Assembly (NCBI RefSeq): GCF_019297835.1
Contig: NZ_CP079203.1
Span: 903,001 to 967,000 of the forward strand
From: Sphingomonas sanguinis
GTDB lineage: Bacteria > Pseudomonadota > Alphaproteobacteria > Sphingomonadales > Sphingomonadaceae
Direction of reading: 5' to 3'
Length of the DNA stretch: 64,000 nt
How positions within the stretch are numbered: the first letter of the stretch is position 1; every line of letters starts with the position of its first letter. The notes under the pieces were generated by a model. The model did not search any database and was not told the origin of the DNA. It saw only the letters and a program-made list of their open reading frames with translations. The position numbers and the translations under genes are program-made. Below are positions 48,635 to 59,312 of this stretch, piece by piece.

Positions 48635-49686
48635 GCCGGAACTCCCACGCGCGCATACATCAGCACGCCAGACACCAAGAATACCCAGAACAGCGACACC
48701 GGCAGGAACACCTTCCAGCCCAGCCGCATCAGCTGGTCGTACCGGTAACGCGGTACGGTCGCCTTCACCCAGGAAAACACGAAGAAGAAGAAGCACATCT
48801 TCAGCAGCAGCCATACGATGCCCGGCACGACATAGAGCGGCGCCCAGTCGAACGGCGGCAGATAGCCACCCCAGAACAGGATCGCGTTCAGCGCGCACAT
48901 CAGGATGACGTTGGCGTATTCGCCCAGCCAGAACAGCGCGAACGACATCGAGCTGTATTCGGTCTGGTAACCCGCGACGAGCTCAGACTCCGCTTCGGTC
49001 AGATCGAACGGCGCGCGCTGCGTCTCGGCTAGCGCCGAGATGAAGAACATCACCGCCATCGGGAAAAGCAGCGGGTTGAGGAAGAAGCCGTTGACCGGAA
49101 TCCCCAGCACGCTCTTCTGCGCCTCGACAATGTCGGTCAGGTTGAAACTGCCCGACCACATCACAACCGAGATCAGGATGAAGCCGATCGCGACTTCATA
49201 AGACACCATCTGCGCGGCGGCACGAAGCGCCGAGTAGAAGGGATATTTCGAGTTCGACGCCCAGCCCGACAGGATCACGCCGTACACGCCAAGCGACGAG
49301 GCCGCGAGAACGTACAGCAGGCCGACATTGATGTTGGCGACGACCACGCCCGGCTGGAACGGCACCACCGCCCAGACGATCAGCGCGACCGTGAAGGTGA
49401 TGATCGGCGCCAGCAGGAACAGCCCGCGATTGGCGGCCGAGGGAACGATAGTTTCCTGAAGGAAGACCTTCAGACCGTCGGCGAAGGACTGGAGCAGACC
49501 GAAGGGGCCGACGACGTTCGGCCCCCGGCGCAGCGCCATCGCCGCCCAGATCTTGCGGTCAACATAGATGACCATCGCGACGGCCAGCATCAGCGGCAGC
49601 GCGATCGCCAGAATCCCGACCAAAGTCGCGATCGTCCAGGCCCAGCCATAAGGAAGGCCGAGCGTCGTGTTGAAAAACGCGGTCAC
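48631..49686 (-). CDS. nuoH: NADH-quinone oxidoreductase subunit H
   Basis: The 351-residue subunit has eight helices and forms part of the quinone chamber. The signature [23 protein letters not shown] is at residues 41-63; the [17 protein letters not shown] and [17 protein letters not shown] loops follow. The GTG start overlaps the nuoG stop as GTGA. Confidence 0.96.
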   Translation of the reverse strand: MTAFFNTTLGLPYGWAWTIATLVGILAIALPLMLAVAMVIYVDRKIWAAMALRRGPNVVGPFGLLQSFADGLKVFLQETIVPSAANRGLFLLAPIITFTVALIVWAVVPFQPGVVVANINVGLLYVLAASSLGVYGVILSGWASNSKYPFYSALRAAAQMVSYEVAIGFILISVVMWSGSFNLTDIVEAQKSVLGIPVNGFFLNPLLFPMAVMFFISALAETQRAPFDLTEAESELVAGYQTEYSSMSFALFWLGEYANVILMCALNAILFWGGYLPPFDWAPLYVVPGIVWLLLKMCFFFFVFSWVKATVPRYRYDQLMRLGWKVFLPVSLFWVFLVSGVLMYARVGVPA

Positions 49687-51701
49687 TCCGCTGCCTCCGC
49701 ATAGGTCTCACCATGGACCAGTTCGGCCGAGCAGCGCTGCATCGTCGGGCTGGCGCGGCAGATCGCGTTGGTGAGGTAGAAGTCCTTGATCGGGTAACCC
49801 TCCAGCGTGCCGGACGCGGTCGCGTTCAGCGACGGCGCGGCCCAGTCGAAGGTCACGAGGCCGACCTGGCCCAGCGCCGGAACCTCTGCGGTCATGGCGG
49901 CGCGCAGTTCGTCCAGCGTGTCGAACGGCAGGGTCTGGCCCAGCACTTCGGACAGCGCACGGAAGATCGTCCAGTCGTCGCGCGCGTCACCCGGTGCGAA
50001 CACCGCACGGTCGCCGCGCTGCACCCGGCCTTCCAGATTGACCCAGGTGCCCGACTTCTCGGCAAAGGTCGCGCCCGGCAGGATGACATCGGCGTGATGC
50101 GCACCCTTGTCGCCATGATGGCCGACGAACACCTTGAAGCTGCTGCCCAACTTGGCGAAGTCCACCTCGTCGGCGCCCAGGAAGAAGGCCAGCTTCGGCG
50201 CGGCCGAAACCACATCCGCGATGCCGCCCTTCTGCGCGTAACCGAGCATCAGGCCGCCCATGCGCGACGCCGCCATGTGCACGACGTTATAGCCGTTCCA
50301 CGCCGAACCGTCCTCCAGCGTCCGCACCAGATTGAACTGGTCGACCAGCTTCAGGCTCGCGCCATGCGCGCCCTTCAGCGCCGCGCCACCGACGATCACC
50401 ATCGGGCGGGCGGCCTTGCCGAACAGCTCCGTGACGGCTTCGGGCAGGTTGCCCAGCGCCGACAGGTCGGCGCCGAGCCACTCGACCTTGTAGGTCAGAT
50501 CGGTTTCGGGGCCGATGGCGAAGACCTTGGCGCCCTTCTTGATCGCCTTGCGGATGCGGGTGTTCACCAGCGGCGCTTCCCAGCGCAGATTGGTGCCGAT
50601 CAGCAGGATCGCATCGGCCTTCTCGACGCCCGCGATGGTCGTGTTGAAGTTGACCGCGGCCAGGCTGGAAACGTCATAGTCCATGCCGGTCTGACGGCCT
50701 TCGAGCAGGCTCGACCCCATCTTGGCGAGCAGCGCCTTGGCCGCGAACATCGTCTCGCAATCGACCAGGTCCCCTGCGATGGCGGCGACGCTCGAACCCG
50801 CGTTCACGTCACGGATCGCGGCGAAGGCCTCGTCCCAGGTGGCGGGAACCAGCTTGCCGTCGCGGCGGATGAACGGACGGTCGAGGCGACGACGGACCAG
50901 GCCGTCGATCGCGTGACGCGTCTTATCGCTCGCCCACTCCTCGTTCACCTCGTCGTTGATGCGCGGCACGCAGCGCAGCACCTGACGACCCCGGCTGTCG
51001 AGGCGGATATTGGTGCCGACCGCATCCATCACGTCGATGGCGAGCGTTTTCTTCAGCTCCCACGGACGCGCCTCGAACGCATAGGGCTTGGACGTCAGCG
51101 CGCCCACCGGGCACAGGTCGACGACATTGCCCGACAGCTCGCTCGACACGGCCTGTTCGAGGTACGAGGTGATCTGCATGTTCTCGCCGCGATAGATCGC
51201 GCCGATTTCCTCTACGCCTGCGACCTCTTCGGCGAAGCGGACGCAGCGGGTGCACTGGATGCAGCGGGTCATGACCGTCTTGACGATCGGACCCATGTAC
51301 TTCTCGGTGACGGCCCGCTTGTTCTCGTCATAGCGGCTATGGCCCTTGCCATAGGCCATGGACTGGTCCTGCAGGTCGCATTCGCCGCCCTGATCGCAGA
51401 TCGGGCAGTCCAGCGGATGGTTGATCAGCAGGAATTCCATCACGCCTTCGCGCGCGGCCTTCACCATCGGGGTGGTGGTGAAGATTTCCTGATTGTCCGC
51501 CGCCGGAAGCGCGCAAGACGCCTGCGGCTTGGGGGGGCCAGGCTTCACCTCGACCAGGCACATGCGGCAATTGCCCGCGATGGACAGCCGCTCATGATAG
51601 CAGAAGCGCGGGATTTCCTTGCCCGCAAGCTCGCAGGCCTGCAGCACGGTGGCGCCCTGCGGCACCTCGATCTCGACGCCGTCGACTTTGACCTTAGGCA
51701 T
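49683..51701 (-). CDS. nuoG: NADH-quinone oxidoreductase subunit G
   Basis: A 672-residue iron-sulfur subunit. The 2Fe-2S ferredoxin domain has [16 protein letters not shown]; the His-Cys cluster N5 is in [17 protein letters not shown]; clusters N4/N7-like sites follow in CIQCTRC and a later Cys in DLCPVGAL. A molybdopterin-oxidoreductase-like domain without cofactor makes up the rest. The ATG at 51701 shares a base with the nuoF stop (TAATG). Confidence 0.95.
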   Translation of the reverse strand: MPKVKVDGVEIEVPQGATVLQACELAGKEIPRFCYHERLSIAGNCRMCLVEVKPGPPKPQASCALPAADNQEIFTTTPMVKAAREGVMEFLLINHPLDCPICDQGGECDLQDQSMAYGKGHSRYDENKRAVTEKYMGPIVKTVMTRCIQCTRCVRFAEEVAGVEEIGAIYRGENMQITSYLEQAVSSELSGNVVDLCPVGALTSKPYAFEARPWELKKTLAIDVMDAVGTNIRLDSRGRQVLRCVPRINDEVNEEWASDKTRHAIDGLVRRRLDRPFIRRDGKLVPATWDEAFAAIRDVNAGSSVAAIAGDLVDCETMFAAKALLAKMGSSLLEGRQTGMDYDVSSLAAVNFNTTIAGVEKADAILLIGTNLRWEAPLVNTRIRKAIKKGAKVFAIGPETDLTYKVEWLGADLSALGNLPEAVTELFGKAARPMVIVGGAALKGAHGASLKLVDQFNLVRTLEDGSAWNGYNVVHMAASRMGGLMLGYAQKGGIADVVSAAPKLAFFLGADEVDFAKLGSSFKVFVGHHGDKGAHHADVILPGATFAEKSGTWVNLEGRVQRGDRAVFAPGDARDDWTIFRALSEVLGQTLPFDTLDELRAAMTAEVPALGQVGLVTFDWAAPSLNATASGTLEGYPIKDFYLTNAICRASPTMQRCSAELVHGETYAEAAE

Positions 51702-53011
51702 TATTCGGCAGCTTCCATCATCGGGGCGTTGCCGCCCGTCTCGCCTTTGCGTTCGCGAATGCGGCGTTCCATCTCCGGGCGGAAGTGGCGGATCAGGCCC
51801 TGGATCGGCCAGGCCGCCGCGTCGCCGAGCGCGCAGATGGTGTGGCCTTCGACCTGCTTCGTCACCTGGAACAGCGTGTCGATCTCGGCCACATCGGCAT
51901 CGCCGGTGCGCATCCGCTCCATCACGCGCCACATCCAGCCGGTGCCTTCACGGCACGGCGTGCACTGGCCGCAGCTCTCATGCTTGTAGAAATAGGACAG
52001 ACGGCTGATCGCGCGGACGATGTCGGTCGACTTGTCCATGACGATGACGGCCGCCGTGCCGAGACCCGACCCGACCGCCTTCAGGCCGTCGAAATCCATC
52101 GGCGCGTCCATGATCTCGGCGGCAGGCACCAACGGCACCGACGAACCGCCCGGGATCACCGCGAGCAGATTGTCCCAACCGCCACGGATGCCGCCGCAAT
52201 GCTTCTCGATCAGCTCGCGGAAGCTGATCGACATGCTTTCCTCGACCACGCAGGGGCGATCGACATGGCCGGAAATCTGGAAGAGCTTGGTGCCCTTGTT
52301 GTTCTCGCGCCCGAAGGAGGAGAACCACTCGGCCCCGCGACGCAGGATCGTCGGGGCGACCGCGATCGATTCCACGTTGTTGACCGTGGTCGGGCAGCCA
52401 TAGAGGCCCGCCCCCGCCGGGAAAGGCGGCTTCAGGCGCGGCTGGCCCTTCTTGCCCTCCAGGCTTTCGATCATCGCGGTCTCTTCGCCGCAGATATAGG
52501 CGCCCGCGCCACGATGGACGAAGACGTCGAAGTCGTAACCCGAGCCACAGGCATTCTTGCCCAGGAAGCCCCGGTCATAGGCTTCGGCGACCGCCGCGAA
52601 CAGCGTCTCCGCCTCACGGATATATTCGCCGCGAATATAGATATAGGCCGCCCGCGCGCGCATCGCGAAGCCCGCGACCAGCGCGCCCTCGATCAGCTTG
52701 TGCGGATCGTGGCGGATGATCTCGCGGTCCTTGCACGAACCCGGCTCGGATTCGTCGGCGTTGATGACCAGGAAGCTCGGCCGGTCGGGGCGCGGTTCCT
52801 TGGGCATGAAGCTCCACTTCATGCCGGTCGGGAAGCCCGCACCGCCGCGCCCACGCAGACCCGACGCCTTGATGACGTCGATGATCTTGTCCTGGCCCAG
52901 CTCCAGCAGCGCCTTGGTATTGTCCCAATCGCCGCGCTTCATCGCCGCGTCGACGTTCCACGGCTGATAGCCGTAGAGATTGGTGAAAATGCGGTCCTTG
53001 TCAGCGAGCAT
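51701..53011 (-). CDS. nuoF: NADH-quinone oxidoreductase subunit F (NADH/FMN site)
   Basis: The 436-residue flavoprotein binds NADH through [13 protein letters not shown] (about residues 58-70) and FMN through the [15 protein letters not shown] region. Cluster N3 is held by the [12 protein letters not shown] motif and a later Cys. The ATG at 53011 shares a base with the nuoE stop, and the sequence before it is antiphase nuoE. Confidence 0.96.
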   Translation of the reverse strand: MLADKDRIFTNLYGYQPWNVDAAMKRGDWDNTKALLELGQDKIIDVIKASGLRGRGGAGFPTGMKWSFMPKEPRPDRPSFLVINADESEPGSCKDREIIRHDPHKLIEGALVAGFAMRARAAYIYIRGEYIREAETLFAAVAEAYDRGFLGKNACGSGYDFDVFVHRGAGAYICGEETAMIESLEGKKGQPRLKPPFPAGAGLYGCPTTVNNVESIAVAPTILRRGAEWFSSFGRENNKGTKLFQISGHVDRPCVVEESMSISFRELIEKHCGGIRGGWDNLLAVIPGGSSVPLVPAAEIMDAPMDFDGLKAVGSGLGTAAVIVMDKSTDIVRAISRLSYFYKHESCGQCTPCREGTGWMWRVMERMRTGDADVAEIDTLFQVTKQVEGHTICALGDAAAWPIQGLIRHFRPEMERRIRERKGETGGNAPMMEAAE

Positions 53012-53685
53012 TATGCGCCCCACTCCCCGCGATAGTCGTGATTGTCGCCGACCATGGCGGTCAGCGTGGTCGGACCGCCGATCGGCTCGACCGTGTGGCG
53101 ACCCGGCTCCTGCGTGCCGGTCTTGGGGCTCTCGCCCCGCGCCAGCGCTTCCAGGATCGTGACCGTGCGGTCGTAATCCAGATCCTCGAAATTGTCGTCG
53201 TTGATCTGGACCATCGGCGCCGAGGCGCAGTTGCCCATGCACTCGACCTCGGTCAGCGTGAACATGCCGTCGGGCGTGGTCTTGCCCTTGATCAGGCCCT
53301 TGTTCTTGCACGCCGCCAGCACGTCGTCCGACCCGCGCAACATGCACGGCGTCGTGCCGCACACCTGCACGTGGTAACGACCGACCGGCGCGAGGTTGAA
53401 CATCGTGTAGAAGGTCGCGACCTCATAGATGCGCATATAGGCGACACCCAGCTGGCGCGCGACGAACTCGATCACCGGAACCGGCAACCACCCTTGCGTC
53501 TGCGTCTCGGCACCGACCTGGCGCTGGGCCAGATCAAGGAACGGGATCGAACAGGACTGTTCGCGACCCTTGGGATAGCGCGCGAGGATCTCGTTCGCCT
53601 TCTTCTGGTTCTCGTCGGTCCAGGCGAAATTGCCCCAGCGGGCGCGGACTTCGGCCTCGTCGGGGATGTTGGGAGCGTCAGCCAT
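53011..53685 (-). CDS. nuoE: NADH-quinone oxidoreductase subunit E (2Fe-2S)
   Basis: The 224-residue thioredoxin-like subunit binds cluster N1a through [11 protein letters not shown] and CMGNCASAP. The N-terminal helical part has the [24 protein letters not shown] segment. The C-terminal tail is about 50 residues longer than in E. coli, as often in alphaproteobacteria. The ATG shares a base with the nuoD stop (TAATG). Confidence 0.96.
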   Translation of the reverse strand: MADAPNIPDEAEVRARWGNFAWTDENQKKANEILARYPKGREQSCSIPFLDLAQRQVGAETQTQGWLPVPVIEFVARQLGVAYMRIYEVATFYTMFNLAPVGRYHVQVCGTTPCMLRGSDDVLAACKNKGLIKGKTTPDGMFTLTEVECMGNCASAPMVQINDDNFEDLDYDRTVTILEALARGESPKTGTQEPGRHTVEPIGGPTTLTAMVGDNHDYRGEWGA

Positions 53686-54920
53686 TAGCGGTCACATTCA
53701 CCAAAAACGATGTCCATCGCGCCCAGGATCGCAGTCGTGTCCGCCAGCATATGGCCCTTGGACATGAATTCCATGGCCTGGAGATGGCTGAACGCAGTCG
53801 GGCGGATCTTGCAGCGATAGGGTTTGTTCGATCCGTCGGAAACGAGATACACGCCGAATTCGCCCTTGGGGCTTTCGGTCGCGACATACACCTCACCAGC
53901 GGGGACGTGATACCCTTCGGTATAGAGCTTGAAGTGGTGGATCAGCGCTTCCATCGAGCGCTTCATCTCACCGCGCTTGGGCGGCGTGACCTTGCGATCG
54001 GTCGCCATCACCGGACCTTCGGGCATCTGCGCCAGGCACTGCTTCATGATCCGGGCCGACTGGCGCACTTCCTCGACGCGCACCATGAACCGGTCATAGC
54101 AGTCGCCGCTGGTGCCCACCGGCACGTCGAAGTCCACCTTGTCATAGGCGTCATAGGGCTGCGACTTGCGCAGGTCCCACGGAATGCCCGAGCCACGGAT
54201 CATCGGGCCGGAGAAGCCCCACTTGATCGCGTCCTCGCGGTTCACCACCGCGATGTCGACATTGCGCTGCTTGAAGATGCGGTTGTTCGCCACCAGGCTG
54301 ATCGCGTCCTCGAACAGGCGCGGCAGACGGGTGTCGAGCCAGTCGGCGATATCGGTCAGCAGCTTGAGCGGCACATCCTGATGGACGCCGCCGACGCGGA
54401 AGTAATTCGCGTGCATGCGCGCGCCCGAGGCCCGCTCGTAGAAGTTCATGCAATCTTCGCGAATTTCGAACAGCCACAGATTCGGCGTCATCGCGCCGAC
54501 GTCCATGACGTGGCTGCCGATGTTGAGCATGTGGTTCGAGATACGCGTCAGCTCGGCGAAGAAGGTCCGCAGATACTGGGCGCGCAGCGGCACTTCGAGG
54601 TCGAGCAGCTTCTCGACCGCCAGCACGAAGCTATGCTCCATGCACATCGGCGAGCAATAGTCGAGCCGGTCGAAATAGGGCAGCGCCTGCGAATAGGTCT
54701 TGTATTCGATCAGCTTCTCGGTGCCGCGATGCAGCAGGCCGACATGCGGATCGACGCGCTCGACGATCTCGCCGTCCAGCTCCATGACGAGGCGAAGCAC
54801 CCCGTGCGCCGCCGGATGCTGCGGGCCGAAGTTGATCGTATAGTTCTGGATCGACACGTCGCCCGTGGTCGGGTCAACGGCGTCCGTCTTGTGGAGCAGT
54901 TCGTCGACGTAGTCGCTCAC
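53685..54920 (-). CDS. nuoD: NADH-quinone oxidoreductase subunit D
   Basis: A 411-residue subunit of the quinone-reducing module, related to the large subunit of NiFe hydrogenases. [16 protein letters not shown] is at residues 29-44 with the quinone-site His, and [16 protein letters not shown] follows. It is not fused to nuoC. The GTG start overlaps the nuoC stop as GTGA. Confidence 0.96.
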   Translation of the reverse strand: MSDYVDELLHKTDAVDPTTGDVSIQNYTINFGPQHPAAHGVLRLVMELDGEIVERVDPHVGLLHRGTEKLIEYKTYSQALPYFDRLDYCSPMCMEHSFVLAVEKLLDLEVPLRAQYLRTFFAELTRISNHMLNIGSHVMDVGAMTPNLWLFEIREDCMNFYERASGARMHANYFRVGGVHQDVPLKLLTDIADWLDTRLPRLFEDAISLVANNRIFKQRNVDIAVVNREDAIKWGFSGPMIRGSGIPWDLRKSQPYDAYDKVDFDVPVGTSGDCYDRFMVRVEEVRQSARIMKQCLAQMPEGPVMATDRKVTPPKRGEMKRSMEALIHHFKLYTEGYHVPAGEVYVATESPKGEFGVYLVSDGSNKPYRCKIRPTAFSHLQAMEFMSKGHMLADTTAILGAMDIVFGECDR

Positions 54921-55753
54921 TGATTCTGTCCTCCGCCCTTGCCCGGCACGACGTCCGGGTCCTGGGGCTTACCTTCGGCCTTGTTGCCCGGATGCGGTTC
55001 GCCCGCGCCCGTCTGCTTGGGGCTTTCGGTGGTCTTCGCCTCGGGCGCGTTGGCGGCGACGGTCTTGTCCGGCGCGGCATCGGCCTTCTTCACCGCATCC
55101 GCACTGGCCGGGGTCTGCGCGCCCTTGCCCTGCGGCTGCGAGCCCTTCTCGTCGCCCGGAAGGACATATTCGGCACCTTCCCAAGGGCTCTGGAAGTCGA
55201 AATTGCGGAAGTCCTGCGCCAGCTTCACCGGCTCATAGACGACGCGCTTTTCCTCTTCCGAATAGCGCAGCTCGGTATAGCCGGTCAGCGGGAAGTCCTT
55301 GCGCAGCGGATGGCCACGGAAGCCATAGTCGGTCAGGATACGACGCAGGTCGCTATTGCCCGAGAACAGCACGCCGTACAGGTCGTAGACCTCACGCTCC
55401 AGCCAGCCCGCGACCGGCCACAGCCCCGTCACCGACGGAACCGGCTTGTCCTCGTCGGTCGAGACATGGACGTGCAGGCGGTGGTTGCGGGTCAGCGAGA
55501 GCAGGCAATAGACCACCTCGAAACGCTCGTCGCGCTCCGGATAGTCGACGCCCGCAATCTCCATCAGCTGCTGATATTCCAGCCCCTTGGTATCGCGCAG
55601 CGCGATCATCGCCGGGACCAGGTTCGCACGGTCGACGACCAGAGCGACCTCGCCGACATGCTCGCGCGCGTCGATCAGCCAGGGACCGAGCGCGGCGCGG
55701 GCCGCATCGATCACGCCGTCATTGGCGGCATAACGAGGAGCAGGCGCCCTCAC
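54917..55753 (-). CDS. nuoC: NADH-quinone oxidoreductase subunit C with a long disordered tail
   Basis: The 278-residue protein has the 30-kDa complex I subunit fold, ending with the signature [22 protein letters not shown] and the [16 protein letters not shown] motif. After about residue 200 it carries an extra 78-residue tail rich in Lys, Ala, Pro, Gly and Gln, with no predicted fold. Usual nuoC proteins end near residue 200-220. The GTG start at 55753 overlaps the nuoB stop. Confidence 0.94.
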   Translation of the reverse strand: MRAPAPRYAANDGVIDAARAALGPWLIDAREHVGEVALVVDRANLVPAMIALRDTKGLEYQQLMEIAGVDYPERDERFEVVYCLLSLTRNHRLHVHVSTDEDKPVPSVTGLWPVAGWLEREVYDLYGVLFSGNSDLRRILTDYGFRGHPLRKDFPLTGYTELRYSEEEKRVVYEPVKLAQDFRNFDFQSPWEGAEYVLPGDEKGSQPQGKGAQTPASADAVKKADAAPDKTVAANAPEAKTTESPKQTGAGEPHPGNKAEGKPQDPDVVPGKGGGQNQ

Positions 55754-56334
55754 CGTTCGATGCTCCCGGCGCGGCGGATCTTCCGCTGCAGCTGCATCAC
55801 GCCGTACAACAGCGCTTCGGCGGTCGGCGGGCAACCGGGGACATAGATGTCCACGGGCACGATCCGGTCACAGCCGCGCACCACCGAATAGCTGTAGTGA
55901 TAGTAGCCGCCGCCATTGGCGCAGCTGCCCATCGAGATGACGTATTTCGGGTTCGACATCTGGTCGTACACACGACGCAGCGCCGGAGCCATCTTGTTGC
56001 ACAGCGTGCCCGCGACGATCATCACGTCCGACTGGCGCGGCGACGCGCGCGGCGCGGCACCGAAGCGCTCCAGATCGTAACGCGGCATGTTCACGTGGAT
56101 CATCTCCACCGCGCAGCACGCCAGACCGAAGGTCATCCACCAGAGCGAGCCGGTGCGCGCCCATTGGAACAGCTCCTCGGTCGAGGTGACGAGGAAGCCC
56201 TTGTCGGTCAGCTCGCCGTTGAGCCCGTCGAAAAAGCCCTGATCGGGCTGAATGACGGCCTGGCCATCATGGGCGAGTCCGCCATGGGCCTGCGGCTTGA
56301 ACTCAACCGGACCGGAGTGAAGATTTACTCCCAA
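55750..56334 (-). CDS. nuoB: NADH-quinone oxidoreductase subunit B (cluster N2)
   Basis: The 194-residue subunit holds cluster N2 with the tandem Cys in [11 protein letters not shown], the Cys in [10 protein letters not shown] and the Cys in [15 protein letters not shown]. The start is TTG at 56334, which lies inside the last codons of nuoA (10-bp overlap). The upstream open frame is nuoA antiphase. Confidence 0.93.
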   Translation of the reverse strand: MGVNLHSGPVEFKPQAHGGLAHDGQAVIQPDQGFFDGLNGELTDKGFLVTSTEELFQWARTGSLWWMTFGLACCAVEMIHVNMPRYDLERFGAAPRASPRQSDVMIVAGTLCNKMAPALRRVYDQMSNPKYVISMGSCANGGGYYHYSYSVVRGCDRIVPVDIYVPGCPPTAEALLYGVMQLQRKIRRAGSIER

Positions 56335-56699
56335 TCCAACGCTCCCTTCTTCCACGCATAGACGAGACCCAGCGCGAGCTCGCCGATGAAGATCATCATC
56401 GAAAACCAGGCGGTCCAGCCGAGGCTGAAGACACTGACCGCCCAGGGGTACAGAAACGCCGCTTCCAGATCGAAGATGATGAACAGGATGGCGACGAGGT
56501 AGAAACGCACGTCGAACTGGCTGCGCGGGTCTTCGAACGCGGGGAAGCCGCACTCATATTCGGACAGCTTCTGCTCGTTGGGCTTATGGGCGCCGGTCAG
56601 GCGCGCCACGAGCATCGGCAGAAACACGAAAGCCGTCGACAGAACCAGGGCAACGCCCAGGAACAGGAGGATCGGCAGATATTGCGACAGATCGACCAA
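56325..56699 (-). CDS. nuoA: NADH-quinone oxidoreductase subunit A
   Basis: The 124-residue three-helix subunit has the signature [40 protein letters not shown], with its Cys on the loop near the quinone site. It is the first gene of the operon; the start is TTG at 56699, preceded by GAGAG. The 194-bp gap upstream must hold the operon promoter. Confidence 0.93.
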   Translation of the reverse strand: MVDLSQYLPILLFLGVALVLSTAFVFLPMLVARLTGAHKPNEQKLSEYECGFPAFEDPRSQFDVRFYLVAILFIIFDLEAAFLYPWAVSVFSLGWTAWFSMMIFIGELALGLVYAWKKGALDWE

Positions 56700-56846
56700 G
56701 TTTTTCTCTCGCAGATGCGGAACTGGATGCGATGGCTTTAGGCCGATGGGTCGGCCGGAGCAAGCCAGCGAAGGCATGAGAATGAATCGCAAGTGAACGC
56801 CGCCACCCACCGTCATCCTCGGATTTTTACATGGCAATCCAGTGGC

Positions 56847-56879
56847 TTGAACGCAAGAGGCGAGCCCCCTTGCGTTCAA
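56847..56879. promoter_or_regulatory. 11-bp inverted repeat between suhB and nuoA
   Basis: TTGAACGCAAG (56847-56857) is perfectly mirrored at 56869-56879 with an 11-nt loop. It lies 15 bp after the suhB stop and about 150 bp before the nuoA start. No T-tract follows, so it could be a suhB terminator without a tail or an operator for the nuo operon. Confidence 0.45.
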
Positions 56880-56893
56880 ATCCCACCAAATTC

Positions 56894-57706
56894 TTAACGC
56901 AGCGCGTTGGCCAGCAGCTTGTGCAGCTTGGAATGCAGGCCCTCGTTCGCCGCCAGATACTCGCCACGGTCGAGCGACTTGTCGCTGCCGCGGAAATCGC
57001 TGACGAAACCGCCCGCTTCTCGCACCAGCAGCATGCCCGCCGCCGCGTCCCAGGGCTTCAGGCCCGACTCCCAGAAACCGTCGTAACGGCCTGCCGCGAC
57101 CCAGGCGAGGTCGAGCGCGGCCGAGCCGAAGCGGCGGATACCGGCGACCTGCGGGGCGATCGCACCGAAAATGCGGCTCCACTGGACGAAATCGCCATGA
57201 CCCAGGAACGGGATGCCGGTGGCGATCAGCGCCTCCGACAGGTCGCGACGCGACGACACGCGCAGGCGGCCGTCCTGCAACCAAGCGCCTCGGCCCTTTT
57301 CGGCCCAGAAGCTCTCATCGGTCAGCGGCTGATAGATCAGGCCGGTCGTCACTTCGCGCTTGCCGTTCGCCAGCGGCTCCTCGACCGCGATCGAGATGGC
57401 GAAGTGCGGAATGCCGTGCAGGAAGTTCGAGGTGCCGTCGAGCGGGTCGATGATGAAGCGCGGCTTGGACGGATCGCCCTTGATCTCGCCGCCCTCCTCC
57501 ATGAGGAAGTTCCAGTCGGGACGCGCCTTCTTCAGTTCCTCGAAGACGGTTTCCTCGGCGCGCTTGTCGGCCATCGACACGAAGTCGGCGGGACCCTTGC
57601 GGCTGACCTGGAGGTGCTGGACCTCGTTGAAGTCACGGCGCAGACGCGGGGCGGCCTTGCGCGCGGCGCGTTCCATGATGGTGAGAAGCCCGGAGTGCGA
57701 GGCCAT
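56894..57706 (-). CDS. suhB: inositol monophosphatase family protein (SuhB-like)
   Basis: A 270-residue Mg-dependent phosphatase. Metal motifs are MEEGGE (about residue 69), IDPLDGTSNFLHG (about 86-98) and the C-terminal WDAAAGMLLVREAGG (about 218-232). Substrates may be inositol-1-phosphate or related sugar phosphates; E. coli SuhB also helps ribosomal transcription. It is separate from efp by a terminator. Confidence 0.92.
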   Translation of the reverse strand: MASHSGLLTIMERAARKAAPRLRRDFNEVQHLQVSRKGPADFVSMADKRAEETVFEELKKARPDWNFLMEEGGEIKGDPSKPRFIIDPLDGTSNFLHGIPHFAISIAVEEPLANGKREVTTGLIYQPLTDESFWAEKGRGAWLQDGRLRVSSRRDLSEALIATGIPFLGHGDFVQWSRIFGAIAPQVAGIRRFGSAALDLAWVAAGRYDGFWESGLKPWDAAAGMLLVREAGGFVSDFRGSDKSLDRGEYLAANEGLHSKLHKLLANALR

Positions 57707-57753
57707 GATCGTCCTTTCGATCGCGCCGCTGCTTGCCCAGGGCGCTCCAATTG

Positions 57754-57779
57754 AAAAGGCCCGCCGCGAGCGACGGGCC
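57754..57779 (-). terminator. intrinsic terminator after efp
   Basis: On the minus strand the stem is GGCCCGTCG / CGGCGGGCC with one G-T wobble, followed by TTTTC. It lies 57 bp past the efp stop. Confidence 0.7.
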
Positions 57780-57783
57780 GGGA

Positions 57784-57828
57784 CGGCGGATGACGGGGTC
57801 GCGCTCAGGTCGCGCCGGTCATCCGCCG
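57784..57828. repeat. 11-bp inverted repeat after efp
   Basis: CGGCGGATGAC (57784-57794) is mirrored at 57818-57828 across a 23-nt spacer. It lies between the efp stop and its terminator and may form part of the transcript end. Confidence 0.45.
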
Positions 57829-57835
57829 ATCGTGC

Positions 57836-58399
57836 TTAGTCCGCGCGGCGGACGTAGGTCTGTTCGTACACGTCGACGACGATGCGCGTACCCGATGCGA
57901 TGTGCGGCGGCACCATCACGCGGACGCCATTGTCGAGAATGGCGGGCTTGTACGAGGACGAGGCGGTCTGCCCCTTTACCACCGCGTCGGCCTCGACGAT
58001 GGTGGCTTCGATCTGGTCGGGAAGCTGAACCGAGATCGGCTTTTCCTCGTGCAGTTCCATCACGACGTCCATGCCATCCTGCAGGAACGCGGCGGCGTCG
58101 CCCAGCAGGTCGCGCGGCAGCGTGATCTGCTCATAGCTTTCCTTGTCCATGAAGGTCAGGTCGTCGCCTTCCGCAAACAGGAACTGGAAGTCCTTGGTAT
58201 CCAGGCGGACGCGCTCGACCGTCTCGGCGGAGCGGAAGCGGACGTTCGTCTTGCGGCCGTCGATGAGGTTCTTCATCTCGACCTGCATATACGCACCGCC
58301 CTTGCCGGGCTGAGTGTGCTGAATCTTCACGGCGCGCCAGATGCCGCCTTCATACTCGATGATGTTGCCGGGACGAATGTCCACGCCGCTGATCTTCAT
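57836..58399 (-). CDS. efp: elongation factor P
   Basis: The 187-residue protein relieves ribosome stalling at polyproline runs. Three beta-barrel domains are visible: an N-terminal KOW-like domain with [10 protein letters not shown] (Lys33 is the usual site of modification) and two OB domains. A lysine at the tip implies modification by EpmA or a related enzyme, not seen in this window. It has a short upstream gap of 74 bp to the M23 gene. Confidence 0.95.
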   Translation of the reverse strand: MKISGVDIRPGNIIEYEGGIWRAVKIQHTQPGKGGAYMQVEMKNLIDGRKTNVRFRSAETVERVRLDTKDFQFLFAEGDDLTFMDKESYEQITLPRDLLGDAAAFLQDGMDVVMELHEEKPISVQLPDQIEATIVEADAVVKGQTASSSYKPAILDNGVRVMVPPHIASGTRIVVDVYEQTYVRRAD

Positions 58400-58473
58400 G
58401 GGTCTTCAACCTGCTGGAAAGAGCGAAGGACACCGGCGCGAGAAACGCGGTCCGGCCTCCTGTGTCGGCCGCT

Positions 58474-59085
58474 TTAGCTCGAAGCGGTCTTTCCGGCAAG
58501 CAGCGGATAGGGATCGATCGGCTCGCCCTGATACCAGCTGTCCCCGGCGCGCATCCAGTTGACCGCGAAATGCAGATGCGTGTTGCCCGCCCCCGCATTG
58601 CCGCTGTCCCCGACATAACCGACGACCTGACCCTGGCGGACCTGCTGCCCCTCGGCCAGCCCAGGCGCATAGCCCTTCAGATGCGCGTAATAGAGCATCC
58701 ACCGTCGGTCGGACGAGCGGATATAGAGGGTGTGACCGCCGCGATCGCTGTCGAACAGCTTCTCGACCGTGCCGGACAGCGCGGCGACGACCGGCGTTCC
58801 GCCCGGCGCCATCAGGTCGAGCCCCTGATGCTTGCGCTGGCCACCTTCGCGCGGATCGCCCCAGTCGTGACGCAGCGAGGAGACCGGATAATTGGCGATC
58901 GGCATGGCGAGCGCTGCCGAACTGCCCGCCGCCGCCTGTTTGGCTGGAGCCGCCACATCGGGAACGACGACTTCGCCCGGTCCGAAGGACAGCATCGACA
59001 GGAAACCGCCGACCGCGATGACGATCAGCCCCAGCATCACCCAACCGAAACGCGACAGCGGCCCCCTGCCCCCGCCACGCCTCAT
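58474..59085 (-). CDS. membrane-anchored M23 family peptidase (LytM-like)
   Basis: The 203-residue protein has one N-terminal membrane helix (about 14-33) and a short linker. A LytM domain follows: the zinc ligands are His and Asp in KHQGLDLMAPGG (about residues 85-96) and the last His pair in NTHLHFAVNW (about 168-177). It acts in the periplasm on peptidoglycan peptides. All the catalytic residues look present, so it should be active. Its ATG overlaps the stop of the small ORF upstream (ATGA). Confidence 0.9.
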   Translation of the reverse strand: MRRGGGRGPLSRFGWVMLGLIVIAVGGFLSMLSFGPGEVVVPDVAAPAKQAAAGSSAALAMPIANYPVSSLRHDWGDPREGGQRKHQGLDLMAPGGTPVVAALSGTVEKLFDSDRGGHTLYIRSSDRRWMLYYAHLKGYAPGLAEGQQVRQGQVVGYVGDSGNAGAGNTHLHFAVNWMRAGDSWYQGEPIDPYPLLAGKTASS

Positions 59086-59222
59086 CGCGTCGTCACCGAC
59101 GGCGCGCCCACGGCGGCCTGTCGTGACAGATTGCCACGCAGCCCGGCCGATGTCGGATGGGTGCCGACCGCCACCAGCGCCATGGCCACGCCGCCGACAA
59201 GGGCGATTGCCAGTCTCTTCAC
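59082..59222 (-). CDS. 46-residue small exported-protein candidate coupled to the M23 gene
   Basis: A GTG at 59222 with GGAGC upstream opens a frame of 46 residues starting MKRLAIALVGGVAMALVAVG (initiator read as Met), a Sec-signal-like or membrane-helix stretch. A short basic tail follows. Its TGA overlaps the M23 ATG as ATGA, the same coupling used between real genes elsewhere here. No family is known for a peptide this short. Confidence 0.5.
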   Translation of the reverse strand: MKRLAIALVGGVAMALVAVGTHPTSAGLRGNLSRQAAVGAPSVTTR

Positions 59223-59312
59223 GCCCGCTCCTTAACCCGTGGATCGATCACCGGTTAAACGCGAAGCCCCGGCGCTTGTTTCCAAAGCGGAACGGATGTG
59301 CCGGGAAGATGC

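Noticed and set aside
49713..51989. 758-codon plus-strand frame over nuoG
   Set aside because: Shadow of nuoG, which holds the cluster-binding Cys.
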